This document shows, piece after piece, positions 31,164 through 40,450 of a stretch of 64,000 bases of DNA. Source of the DNA: Skeletonema tropicum (lineage: Eukaryota > Bacillariophyta > Thalassiosirophyceae > Thalassiosirales > Thalassiosiraceae); the NCBI GenBank assembly GCA_037178625.1, contig JAWZXG010000038.1, positions 1 through 64,000 of the forward strand, in the 5' to 3' direction. The translations under genes and the position numbers were made by a program. Positions within the stretch are counted from its first letter, which is position 1; the number at the start of each line of letters is the position of its first letter. Under the pieces are notes generated by a model. The model was not told the DNA's origin, made no database searches, and was given only the letters and a program-made list of their open reading frames with translations.

Positions 31164-33563
31164 ATGACAGCAACAATACGAACAAGAGACGATCGCACCG
31201 CCGAAGAAGAGTCAACCAAACAACCATCCATCGACATTCAACCTCTTCGTGACCTGGCCCGAAATTTCGATATTGACATTGAACCCTACCTCCAAGAATA
31301 TTTACAACAAACCACTGACTTTCTCAACAACAATACTGATGGTAATGATGTCAAATCCAACTTTTCACAAGCAGCATTAAAAATCCAAAACTCTGCCGCA
31401 ATCTACAATCGCAAGGTCGATTTTCTCCATCAGGTAGTCTATGAGGTCTTTCATGATTTCATCCAGGCGCAATTAATGCACTCCTCAAAGAAGAAGAAGC
31501 GCAAGTCCTCCAGAGGGAGTGGAGGGGGAGATGTAGACATTGAGACTTTTCACGAGTATGATCCCGACTTGCAATTTTTATTATTGGATGATGTATTGCC
31601 GACGGATCGGACTGAGGGCAATCGTAAGATTAATTTACGAGAGTCTGAAGTGAATGAGAATGGTGATGGTGGTGATTTGACCATGATGAATTTGGATAAT
31701 ACCATGGCGACTAATGTGCTTGGTATGGGCAACAACAATGACAACAATCGCACACCTACCAATAACGACGTGACACTCCTCTCATTAGGTGGGGTCATGT
31801 CGGCAACACGAATGATGGACCAAAATGGAACATTCATGATTACACGTCAAAGTTTGGGACAGTCCTCCCCCACGGCATTGTCGAGGATGCTCATGGCCAA
31901 TCTACAGGGTGGACCGAATGGTACTGTGGGGGATGGGAATTTGCGGTTGTTGGCGGGGATGTGTGATGTGGGGAGTGATGGAGCGTTGCTCATGCCGGGG
32001 ACACGAACGAGTGTGTTTATTAATGGTGAGGCTGCCATGATGGGTGGAGCAGCGGCTGGTGGAGGGAATGAGGATGGTACGATTGAAATCTTTCCTGGTG
32101 GGCTTTCTCCTGGACCGGAGGATGCGGATAGGAACAATAGTTTTGGAATGGCAGGAAATGACGATGGAGCATCTTTCGGTAATAATAACGTTGATGACTT
32201 TGGAGATGACAATGACAATGGAGTGGGGTTCGAATTGAACCATGATTACGCTCCGGAAGAGCAAGAGAATGAGGATGATATTGATACTCCGAAAGTGTTG
32301 AACTTTAATCAAACCAAGCAGCAGCAGCAACCTCTCAAAAAGAAGAAGATAGTGGAAGATCCCTGGGCAGTGCTGGATCCTCATGAACCGTCTAAGGATA
32401 AGGTTCAGCCTCTTCGCATTGGTATGACGTATCGTCTTCCTCAAGGACTAGACGATGAGGATCGTCCTTCCGTTTCTGTCACGGGTTCCAGAACACGAGG
32501 AAAGGCCACTGCAAAAAAGAAGTCAGCAAGCAATGCGAGGTACAGCAATGACGACTTTCATCAACCACCATTCCTTGCCGATGTTACATTTGATGAAGGC
32601 CATGATAATGCCGAGGATGGAGATGTGTCCTTTCAAGTTGAGACAGGTGTTCATGTAAATTTGCTGAAATCAAACGAGTTGATATTTGGTGATGAGTTTG
32701 CGTATGTTGCCAAGGCGCATGCGAAGCACAAAGATGCTGTGAAGCGAAAGAGAAGGCTCCAGCAGCAGCAACAACAACAACAGCAGGATGATGGTCTGGA
32801 AGCTGATCCATATCGTGACAATCATTATAACGACTACGACGATGAAAATGATGACTATGGCGGCGGCGGTGGTGGCTTTAATTTTGATGACGGAGATGAT
32901 GGAAGTTTTGGAGCCGGTGACAATGAGACTCTACCAGCAGCAAATCGCAGTAATGTGGATTTCACTGCCATCGATGACGTGTTTGCTTCTTCTGGATTCA
33001 ATGCAAATGCCTACAATGACGATGATGAATTTGGTGACAGCTCTCAACAAACATTTGAAGATTTGTGTCGAGCGCATTTACGAAAGTTTGCAAAGAGTGC
33101 AGAAATGTATGCAAAGGAAACTCAGCTGACAAAACGGGTGGGGGCTTGGCAAACTGGATTGGCACCTTTGCTTGAGGAGCAGGAGGAGAGACCCGCATTT
33201 GACATTCATGACGTTGGACGTGTCGTTTTGGATAAAATTGAAAGCACATTGACTAATGTTCGGAAGCGAACTTCGACTGGTGAGAAGAAAGTTGACAAAT
33301 CATCAAGTCAGAATAATCGAGTTGGTTTCTCGGCAATTTTTACAAAGGATTGTGAAGATTATGAAGTGTGTCGTGTCTTTCTATCCACTCTTATGCTATG
33401 CAACTGTGGCAATATCACTATTCACAATGGTGGCGACGGAGAAAGACTGGCAAAGGATCTTCAAGTCGAGCTTCTGGACGCCATGTTTCAGCCACCGATG
33501 GAGACGTACCTCGCTCCCAGTGAACGAGTACAAGACGGAGTGACTGGTGACAAGGAGAATTAG
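31164..33563 (+). CDS. NCAPH2: Condensin-2 complex subunit H2 (CAP-H2), kleisin
   Basis: Single exon, 799 residues, ATG 31164. The N-terminal CNDH2 domain is clear: IQPLRDLARNFDIDIEPYLQ, then FSQAALKIQNSAAIYNRKVD and FLHQVVYEVFHDF (about residues 25-115). A long acidic, Asn- and Gly-rich linker follows. A middle motif EDPWAVLDPHEPSKDKVQPL near 398 is typical of CAP-H2. A poly-Gln run sits near 536. The C-terminal domain, where kleisins bind the SMC head, shows FEDLCRAHLRKFAKSAEMYA, ETQLTKRVGAWQTGLAPLLE and FDIHDVGRVVLDKI (about 630-700). It bridges SMC2/SMC4 and CAP-G2/CAP-D3 in condensin II. Its CAP-G2 partner is encoded about 3.2 kb upstream on the other strand. Confidence 0.87.
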   Translation: MTATIRTRDDRTAEEESTKQPSIDIQPLRDLARNFDIDIEPYLQEYLQQTTDFLNNNTDGNDVKSNFSQAALKIQNSAAIYNRKVDFLHQVVYEVFHDFIQAQLMHSSKKKKRKSSRGSGGGDVDIETFHEYDPDLQFLLLDDVLPTDRTEGNRKINLRESEVNENGDGGDLTMMNLDNTMATNVLGMGNNNDNNRTPTNNDVTLLSLGGVMSATRMMDQNGTFMITRQSLGQSSPTALSRMLMANLQGGPNGTVGDGNLRLLAGMCDVGSDGALLMPGTRTSVFINGEAAMMGGAAAGGGNEDGTIEIFPGGLSPGPEDADRNNSFGMAGNDDGASFGNNNVDDFGDDNDNGVGFELNHDYAPEEQENEDDIDTPKVLNFNQTKQQQQPLKKKKIVEDPWAVLDPHEPSKDKVQPLRIGMTYRLPQGLDDEDRPSVSVTGSRTRGKATAKKKSASNARYSNDDFHQPPFLADVTFDEGHDNAEDGDVSFQVETGVHVNLLKSNELIFGDEFAYVAKAHAKHKDAVKRKRRLQQQQQQQQQDDGLEADPYRDNHYNDYDDENDDYGGGGGGFNFDDGDDGSFGAGDNETLPAANRSNVDFTAIDDVFASSGFNANAYNDDDEFGDSSQQTFEDLCRAHLRKFAKSAEMYAKETQLTKRVGAWQTGLAPLLEEQEERPAFDIHDVGRVVLDKIESTLTNVRKRTSTGEKKVDKSSSQNNRVGFSAIFTKDCEDYEVCRVFLSTLMLCNCGNITIHNGGDGERLAKDLQVELLDAMFQPPMETYLAPSERVQDGVTGDKEN

Positions 33564-33814
33564 TTCACGAGTTCCTCGAATGTTGACAATGTTCATTGGT
33601 ACAAGAGAAAGTCATTTGGATGTGAAGCGGCCTATATCATAGTGGCCGTGTCTGCATAGATTCCTAAATTCATCTTTAATTGTTATTTACAATCTGCTAT
33701 TAATGTACACAAAAGACCTCTTGCACACATGAAATCTGATCACAACACATACTACTCTTGCGCAAGGAATGTACCTGAGGTTCCATTCGGTTTGTGGCTT
33801 GATCAAAGCCGCAC

Positions 33815-34585
33815 TCACATCTCTACTAAGAAGAAATTATCAATGAGGCCTTGCACCTGGCTCTTGATGTTACCAGTAATTGAACTCTTTGCAGTTCCTT
33901 GGCTGTCCTCCTCAATTATTTCCAGGCCGCCCAAACCTTTTTCCTTGACCAACTTCACCTCCCTTTCATCTGAAAAATCTGTTCCAATCGTACTATTATC
34001 ACCGTACTTAAGTGTTAGGCCGACCGTGAAACGATCCCAGCTATTCAAGATGCTTTCAAATCCATCGGCAATCGTAACCTCCACGAAGTCCTCAACCTCA
34101 TTTGCCCCTTTGTTGATTGCATCTCCAAGGGCAAACAGAAGATCATCTACTGGTCCGGTTGTGATGTCAGACCCACTGGTTGATAGGACGACATCGATGA
34201 CTTCCTTTTCTGCTGGTTCAGTTGTATCTACAATTTGAGTTGCCAGCAGCTGGCCATATTCATCAGGGTTTCGTGGTGCTGTTGATGCATGTGATGATGC
34301 AGCTGTTGACGCAGCTGTAGATGCTGTTGATGACGTTCTCCTTGAAGCGGATGATGATGATTTGTTTGCATATTTCCAAGGTGACTTGGACCGATGCTTC
34401 TGCTTACTCAGTCTTGAAGGAGAAGGATTAGGATTGTTTGTGTCTCTGATGGAAGAAGAAGTCTTTGTGCCTTCTTTGTTGGAAGTGACCTTACGAGATT
34501 TATACCTTGACCTGGATGATCCGTCTTTTGACACTGTGTCCTTGGAGACGCTGCCTTGTCTCTTAACCCTGAGCTTCTTCAACAT
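33815..34585 (-). CDS. Hypothetical Ser/Lys-rich protein
   Basis: 256 residues from ATG 34585; the frame continues upstream only without an ATG. The first 130 residues are basic and Ser/Thr-rich (MLKKLRVKRQGSVSKDTVSK; SASRRTSSTASTAASTAASS) and probably disordered. The C-terminal half looks folded, with alternating hydrophobics: PVDDLLFALGDAINKGANEV, then EDFVEVTIADGFESILNSWD, then RFTVGLTLKYG. No family recognised. It starts 350 bp from the divergent zinc-finger gene, so the two may share a promoter region. Confidence 0.6.
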   Translation of the reverse strand: MLKKLRVKRQGSVSKDTVSKDGSSRSRYKSRKVTSNKEGTKTSSSIRDTNNPNPSPSRLSKQKHRSKSPWKYANKSSSSASRRTSSTASTAASTAASSHASTAPRNPDEYGQLLATQIVDTTEPAEKEVIDVVLSTSGSDITTGPVDDLLFALGDAINKGANEVEDFVEVTIADGFESILNSWDRFTVGLTLKYGDNSTIGTDFSDEREVKLVKEKGLGGLEIIEEDSQGTAKSSITGNIKSQVQGLIDNFFLVEM

Positions 34586-34935
34586 CGTTTGGCTGTGTTG
34601 TGGTTGGATTGGCTTTGCCTCGGTGAAGATTAAGATAGTGCAGTCATTTACAGTAATGATTAGGGGTATGATTATGATGTTTGTGGCGAGGGCGAAACAA
34701 CTTGAAGACGAATGAAAGTCTGAGAACAGGCGTTGAGAAGCGTTAAAAGGTATCCGTTGATACGTTGCGCGAAGAGAACGCCCGTTGCATGTGGTTGCTT
34801 TTCTCTTTTCCGTTCCGGATTCCTGTCTCAAGGGTCTGTCTCACAGGTGGGCTAGAGAAGATTCAGATGCCCATCTGATGTGGAATAATTACATGTTGTG
34901 TCAAGTAAGTGTCAAGAAAAGTATCAAAAACATCA

Positions 34936-36759
34936 ATGGCAATGGCGTCCAATACAACATCAACGATGAGCGAGGAGGAAGACCTAGCCGTGCTCATTTA
35001 CAAGACCAGCAAGACGGCGAAAGCCAGGGCGGCGGCCGCGGCTGCTGCGGCTTCCAAGGAGAAGGAGCGGCAGACAAATGCTCCTTCTTCCGTGGGACGA
35101 CGAACTTCTACACGAAAGAGACCTCCTGCTGATCAAGACGATGAAGCATTGTCAGGTCGCCCCAGGAAGAAGAACACGATCAGTAAGAAAGGAAAAAAAT
35201 GCTCTGCTGATAAATGCGCAAATTTAGCTCAGGAAGGAGGAGTGTGTATTAAGCATGGGGCAAAGGTCAAGAGATGCAGCAGTGAAGGTTTCACAAATAG
35301 AGCTCAGAAAGGAGGAGTCTGCATCAGGCATGGAGCAAAGGTTAAGCGATGCAGCAGTGAAGGATGCACAAATCAAGCTCAGAAAGGAGGAGTTTGCATG
35401 AAGCATGGAGCAAAAGTCAAGGTCAAACGATGCAGCAGTGAAGGATGCACAAATCATGTCATCCAAGGAGGAGTTTGCATCAAGCATGGGGCAAATGTCA
35501 AGCGATGCAGTTTTGAAGGATGCACAAATCATGTCATCCAAGGAGGAGTGTGCAGGAGGCATGGAGCAAAAGTCAAGGTCAGGAGATGCAGCAGTGAAGG
35601 ATGCACAAATCAAGTCGTCCAAGGTGGAGTGTGCATCAAGCATGGAGCAAAAGTCGAGGTCAAACGATGCAGCAGTGAAGGATGCACAAATCAAGTTCAG
35701 AAAGGAGGAGTCTGCAGAAGGCATGGAGCAAAGGTCAATCGATGCAGCAGTGAAGGATGCACAAATTACGCTATAAGAGGAGGAGTGTGCAAAAAGCATG
35801 GAGCAAAGGTCAAACGATGCAGCAGTGAAGGATGCACCAATCATGTTCAGAAAGGAGGAGTTTGCATCAAGCATGGGGCAAACGTCAAGAGGAGATGCAG
35901 CTTTGAAGGATGCACAAATCAAGCCAAGAAAGGAGGAGTTTGCATGAAGCATGGGGCAAATGTCAAGCGATGCAGTTTTGAAGGATGCACAAATCATGTC
36001 ATCCAAGGAGGAGTGTGCATCAGGCATGGGGCAAAGGTCAAGGTCAAACGATGCAGCAGTGAAGGATGCACAAATCATGTCATCCAAGGAGGAGTGTGCA
36101 GAAGGCATGGAGCAAAGGTCAAGGTCAAACGATGCAGCAGTGAAGGATGCGCCAATCATGCTCAGAAAGGAGGAGTTTGCATCAGGCATGGAGCGATGGT
36201 CACGCAATGCAGCTTTGAAGGATGCACAAATAGAGCCAAGAATGGAGGAGTGTGCATGAAGCATGGAGCAAAGGTCAAGGTCAAACGATGCAGCAGTGAA
36301 GGATGCACAAATCAAGCTATAAGAGGAGGAGTGTGCAAAAAACATGGAGCAAAGGTCGAGGTCAAACGATGCAGCAGTGAAGGATGCACAAATCATGTTC
36401 AGAAAGGAGGAGTTTGCATCAAGCATGGGGCAAAGGTCAAGAGATGCAGCAATGAAGGATGCACAAATCAAGTCATCCAAGGAGGAGTTTGCATGAGGCA
36501 TGGAGAAAAAGTCAAGGTCAAACGATGCAGCAGTGAAGGATGCACAAATCAAGCCAAGAATGGAGGAGTGTGCAGGAGGCATGGCGCAAAACGCTCCCCT
36601 TACGACGAATCCACTGCTTTGTTGTCTTCAATATCTAGATCAGATTTCAGCCAGACTACTGCACCCTTACCCAACCAGCGTAGTACTAATGCTTCACGCG
36701 AACGAGTTTCTGGTGTGCCTACAGTAGTAGTAATCGGCCAAGAAATTGTAGAAGTGTAA
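34936..36759 (+). CDS. Tandem WRKY19-like zinc-finger protein (18 repeats)
   Basis: 607 residues from ATG 34936. After a 75-residue Ala/Lys-rich leader come 18 repeats of 22-27 residues with the plan C-S-S-E-G-C-T-N-x4-G-G-V-C-x-x-H-G-A-K, giving a C-x4-C-x8-C-x2-H zinc site. Linkers alternate between KR and KVKVKR. Repeat 2 has Phe in place of the second Cys (CSSEGFTNRA) and is probably not zinc-binding. The repeats run from about residue 78 to 565 and are followed by a Ser/Thr-rich tail. Such arrays occur in stramenopiles and are often mislabelled as WRKY factors; nucleic-acid binding is plausible but unproven. A donor-like GTAAGT at 34905 leaves room for an upstream exon. A 452-codon frame on the opposite strand is a by-product of the repeats. 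Confidence 0.78.
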   Translation: MAMASNTTSTMSEEEDLAVLIYKTSKTAKARAAAAAAAASKEKERQTNAPSSVGRRTSTRKRPPADQDDEALSGRPRKKNTISKKGKKCSADKCANLAQEGGVCIKHGAKVKRCSSEGFTNRAQKGGVCIRHGAKVKRCSSEGCTNQAQKGGVCMKHGAKVKVKRCSSEGCTNHVIQGGVCIKHGANVKRCSFEGCTNHVIQGGVCRRHGAKVKVRRCSSEGCTNQVVQGGVCIKHGAKVEVKRCSSEGCTNQVQKGGVCRRHGAKVNRCSSEGCTNYAIRGGVCKKHGAKVKRCSSEGCTNHVQKGGVCIKHGANVKRRCSFEGCTNQAKKGGVCMKHGANVKRCSFEGCTNHVIQGGVCIRHGAKVKVKRCSSEGCTNHVIQGGVCRRHGAKVKVKRCSSEGCANHAQKGGVCIRHGAMVTQCSFEGCTNRAKNGGVCMKHGAKVKVKRCSSEGCTNQAIRGGVCKKHGAKVEVKRCSSEGCTNHVQKGGVCIKHGAKVKRCSNEGCTNQVIQGGVCMRHGEKVKVKRCSSEGCTNQAKNGGVCRRHGAKRSPYDESTALLSSISRSDFSQTTAPLPNQRSTNASRERVSGVPTVVVIGQEIVEV

Positions 36760-37289
36760 TGTAATAGTGTTATTGATTTTGTGAAACTTGTAGCAGCCAT
36801 TCAATAGCATCACAATGTGATCAAAAAGAACTCGTTGATTCAACTGACTTAACGTAATTTGTTCATCATTGCAAGATTGAAATGCGTGCCCTTATGCGTG
36901 TGATCTCGTGTAATGGCATGAGTTGCTTGGTTTTTGTACTCTTCAAATTTTGTGTGTTTGGGCAGAAGGTTTGAATAGAGCCTTGGTCAGAAATGAGCAG
37001 GGATACGTGAGATAGTAATCTTTAATCTTCAATATGTTTCGTAATTCACAATATTCAAGAGATACCTCTTCTTTAGCGTCTCTTTATTTACAATTATTTC
37101 TGTCATTCCGCACGCGCATAAACTTATGCATATTGCATTCGATCTGTTTGATTGTGTCTTACATGCGATAAATATGCTTTCACACTGATTTACCGCTCAC
37201 AAGTCGATGCATTCCAAGTTGATTTTGATTGAGAGTTACATCGCATCACACACATCGTTCTTTCTTCTCTCCCTTCAATTTCATTCTGT
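36760..37289. other. Intergenic region
   Basis: About 530 bp between convergent genes, AT-rich, with no gene or repeat recognised. It should hold both 3' UTRs. Confidence 0.5.
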
Positions 37290-37687
37290 TTACGGTTTAG
37301 GCATTGGATTTTGTTCTAATGTCACTTCCCAATTCGGGCTCTCTGGATTTCCCTTGCTCTGAAAGGTGGTAAAAAAATAGAGAGAAATTAGTTTCAGGAT
37401 GCGTTTGCCAATCTGCAAGCACATCACATGTGTATGAGTATTCAAATAATGACTCGTTTCGTACTCACAAGTTGCACTGTGTCATACATCCGCAGCTGCC
37501 CCAGACCCTTGTAAGCCACTTGTATCTGTTTTTGTGTCTTAGGATCATCAGGATTCATTGCACGATTGTCACGGAATTCTTCCCGTATTGCCTCATAGAT
37601 CCCCCATCGGTTCTTGCTTGGATACGTCGCACATGAGCGTAGGAGGCGGCGATAGAGATGGAGAAGCTCAGTGGTTTGTGAAGCCAT
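37290..37687 (-). CDS. LYR-motif protein (Complex1_LYR family)
   Basis: The model complement(join(37290..37358,37469..37687)) gives 95 residues. The 110-bp intron (GTGAGT…TTTCAG) lies between codons. The N-terminus has the signature ELLHLYRRLLRSC (L-Y-R), followed by NRWGIYEAIREEFRDNRAM and QIQVAYKGLGQLRMYDTVQL. This is the three-helix LYR fold used by small mitochondrial assembly factors that bind acyl-carrier protein, for iron-sulfur cluster or respiratory-complex assembly. The paralog group (ISD11, LYRM9 and others) cannot be decided from this sequence alone. Confidence 0.75.
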
Positions 37688-38364
37688 CGTCAGCGGGAGG
37701 AGCAGCAGCTAATGCAAAAGTATTTCAGACCAGATGGGGCGAGTAGTCCTTGATGCAAACCGGAGGTTAGTTGTCTTGTTGTTGACGCAGATGGAAGATG
37801 GATGATAAAGTAGAGTGGTCTTTGCGGCCGTATCTTCGTTGGCGGAAAAAAAGGCGTGTCCCGCCAACTTTTTCGTATAATGGAAGTGAAAGTGCCGCCT
37901 TCGCCATCTGTCTTCTGTGAGAAAGTGTGCAGTGTAGCGTTTTATGGCCAGGAATCCTCAGGATATTTCGTCATTTTTGGGTAGCATCTAGGATATTTTT
38001 TCGCCAATATTCGCTAAACAATATCCTCTTGTTCGAACAAGCCTACCTTGATAGCTGGAGTGTTTCCAAGTGAATGACACTATTGTTTACTCATATTATT
38101 GCATCTACTCACTCCTTTAGACCTGCATTGACACATCATGCCATTATTGCAACGAAATAATGCTCAAAGCTGCAACGTATCTTATCTCTGAGGGTCTCGC
38201 CAACTACCCTATGAATGAATGCGGACTGTAAGAAAACACGCACTGCCGCAGCACGAGAAGCCTGAAAGAGTTATAAGTCTCTTGCATCAATCCTTCACCA
38301 TTCACAGTTCTCGATGTCCACTCCCGTCAACACCTTTCTGATGTGTGTTCCACCATACTCATAA
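37688..38364. other. Intergenic region left of the TIR element
   Basis: About 680 bp. Near 37955-38030 there are several GGATATTTT / CAATATCC-type words. No gene recognised. The LYR promoter must be at the left end. Confidence 0.45.
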
Positions 38365-40017
38365 TGGGTTCCCTCCTGGGGCCACTAATTAGCGGAAAAA
38401 CCACTAATTAGTGGTCAGTTTACGATCTCCTACGACCCCCTAATAATCACTCAAACGTTATCAAATTCAGGTGGCACCCTCTTCAATGTCTTGACAATGC
38501 GTACACCTATTATATCACGTGTTCCCTGGAGAGGGCCCAACCTATTAACGTTCAAACACAAGCCTACTGACAAATTTGGCGAACAGCCGACGAGTTTTTT
38601 TCGGAAGTTTTGCAACTTCAACTTGGGGGTACGTAGGAATTGATATCAAAAATGTTGCCACCCGTAGAACTCACATTTCATCACACCATCACCATGGCGA
38701 AAGAGGCCCAGCATACGAGCCGTCGTATCTGCATTTAGTAGATGCTTTTACCCATCAGAAAGCATACCACAACAGTCACAATATGAGTGGCTAACCAGGT
38801 GGTCGAAGAAGAGCATCGAGATGGCCTGGATCCTACAACAATCATGCACAAACTTCACCGGCAACCGGATGATGTCCCAACCACCATGCAAAGTTATTTG
38901 CAGTCGACATACGACGGTATTCTACTCGAAAACAACGATCCCTACCCAAAGCGGCCAACCTATCTACAGATGGGGACATGGAAAGCGGCCCATCTACCCA
39001 AGAGAGTTCGTTTTGGTTAGCATCTCACATGAATTGAAGCGACGGGGATGCGATGATGACGATTTATCGACACAAATATAATGGCAATATTCAATAATTA
39101 TTCGACAAATCAACCGCTTTAAATGGAATAAAAACAAAGACAGCATCATATGATATTAATTATAGGAATATTGTTGGTGGAATGGTCCAAATTAATGACA
39201 GGGCGGCTGCAGGTGATGCCAGGTTGTGGTGTAGCGCATTTTTTCCAAAAAAAAATTGGCATCCATCAGCACCAAATCACCACTCTATGATGTATGTTTG
39301 GCCAATAAGTAATGCAAATCCGATGGTGATCTCTTGCACAGCGACCACAACGACATTAATGTACACGACGATATCCTTTGATTGGCTGTTATCTCCGCTA
39401 AACCTGCGCCTACACCTCATTTCAGCAGAATTTGCGCTAATTTGCGCCCTTCTCGTGTCAAGATATCGCATACTAGAGTTGAGAATTCTCCACCCCAACG
39501 TGATTTTCGTCGTCAATCAGCCAAGTAAATGTTAGAACAACATCATATGCAGTGCAGGAAAGCTTCCTGCTCTCCTATTCGCCCCAACAGGCGAGCTAGA
39601 CGGTCAAGCCCGTGCTTGAATTCAAGCCAGATTTTACAAAATGTCGGCAGAAGGTTGGCACACAGTACATCAAGGATAGGCGTGCCACATGCCGCATAGA
39701 GGTCAAAACCTACTCCACATATCATAAGAAGGTTCCCATGTGCACTGTTTGTTGGGGGAAGCATAAACAATTACACAACAACACATAATTCTCGACCACT
39801 AATTAGTGGTCACTAAAATAGCGATTTTATGGTGTGTGTTTAGCTATCTCTGCTTCTATTAGGACGTTTTTATTCCGGATTTTTAGGTTTGAACTCTGTT
39901 ATAGAGGTCTTTGGTGGTATGTTCCTTGATTGGGAGGTATTGGGAGGTGTTAGAATGTCCTCTAACTACCGCCTACGTATGACCACTAATTAGTGGTTTT
40001 GGCCAGGAGGGAACCCA
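38365..40017. mobile_element. 1653-bp TIR element with internal 16-bp palindromes, no recognised transposase
   Basis: The ends are inverted copies of TGGGTTCCCTCCTGG, followed on each side by the palindrome ACCACTAATTAGTGGT (perfect at 38399-38415 and 39981-39997). A third perfect copy lies at 39796-39811 and a degenerate one at 38381-38395. The element is bounded by ATAA on both sides (38361-38364 and 40018-40021), a candidate 4-bp TSD. Frames inside (38576-38794 and 38787-39081) show no known domain. The superfamily is undetermined. Confidence 0.7.
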
Positions 40018-40450
40018 ATAAATATCCTCCTTGTAAGTTCCCTCTTGTCCATTTGCGTCACCATTCCTCAATACCTATAGTATCACCCACCATCTTATTC
40101 GTCTTATTCATCTTACATCTTACATTGCATTGGTGTTATGTATGTGTGTGGTGAAGTAGTTGTGCGTGCATCTTTCTATCTGTCGATTTCAGCTTCTTCA
40201 TGCGTTCTTCGTCCATGTGTGTCCAAATGTGGTGACGTCAACCGTAGAAATTATACGTGGGAACTAGTAGTAGAAAAGTGAGGATATTTTTGAGGATATT
40301 TTGCAGGGGTCGGGAGGATAACTGGCCATTAGGTTAGTGCAGTGTGCATTCATGTCCATGTTGTGCAGAAAGTATTTGCCGTAGGTTGCCGTGCCTGTTG
40401 CCCTTTCAACTCCCACTTCCAATCGGGAGAACGCCTGGAGAATCCAACAT
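40018..40450. other. Intergenic region, upstream of endonuclease III
   Basis: About 430 bp. It contains GAGGATATTTT repeats near 40277-40300. The promoter of the endonuclease gene is expected here. The coding frame is open without an ATG from 40391. Confidence 0.45.

Noticed and set aside
35224..36582. Long minus-strand open frame (452 codons) with apparent Cys/Ser repeats
   Set aside because: It exactly mirrors the zinc-finger DNA repeat on the plus strand; its regularity comes from that array and it has no independent start or domain.
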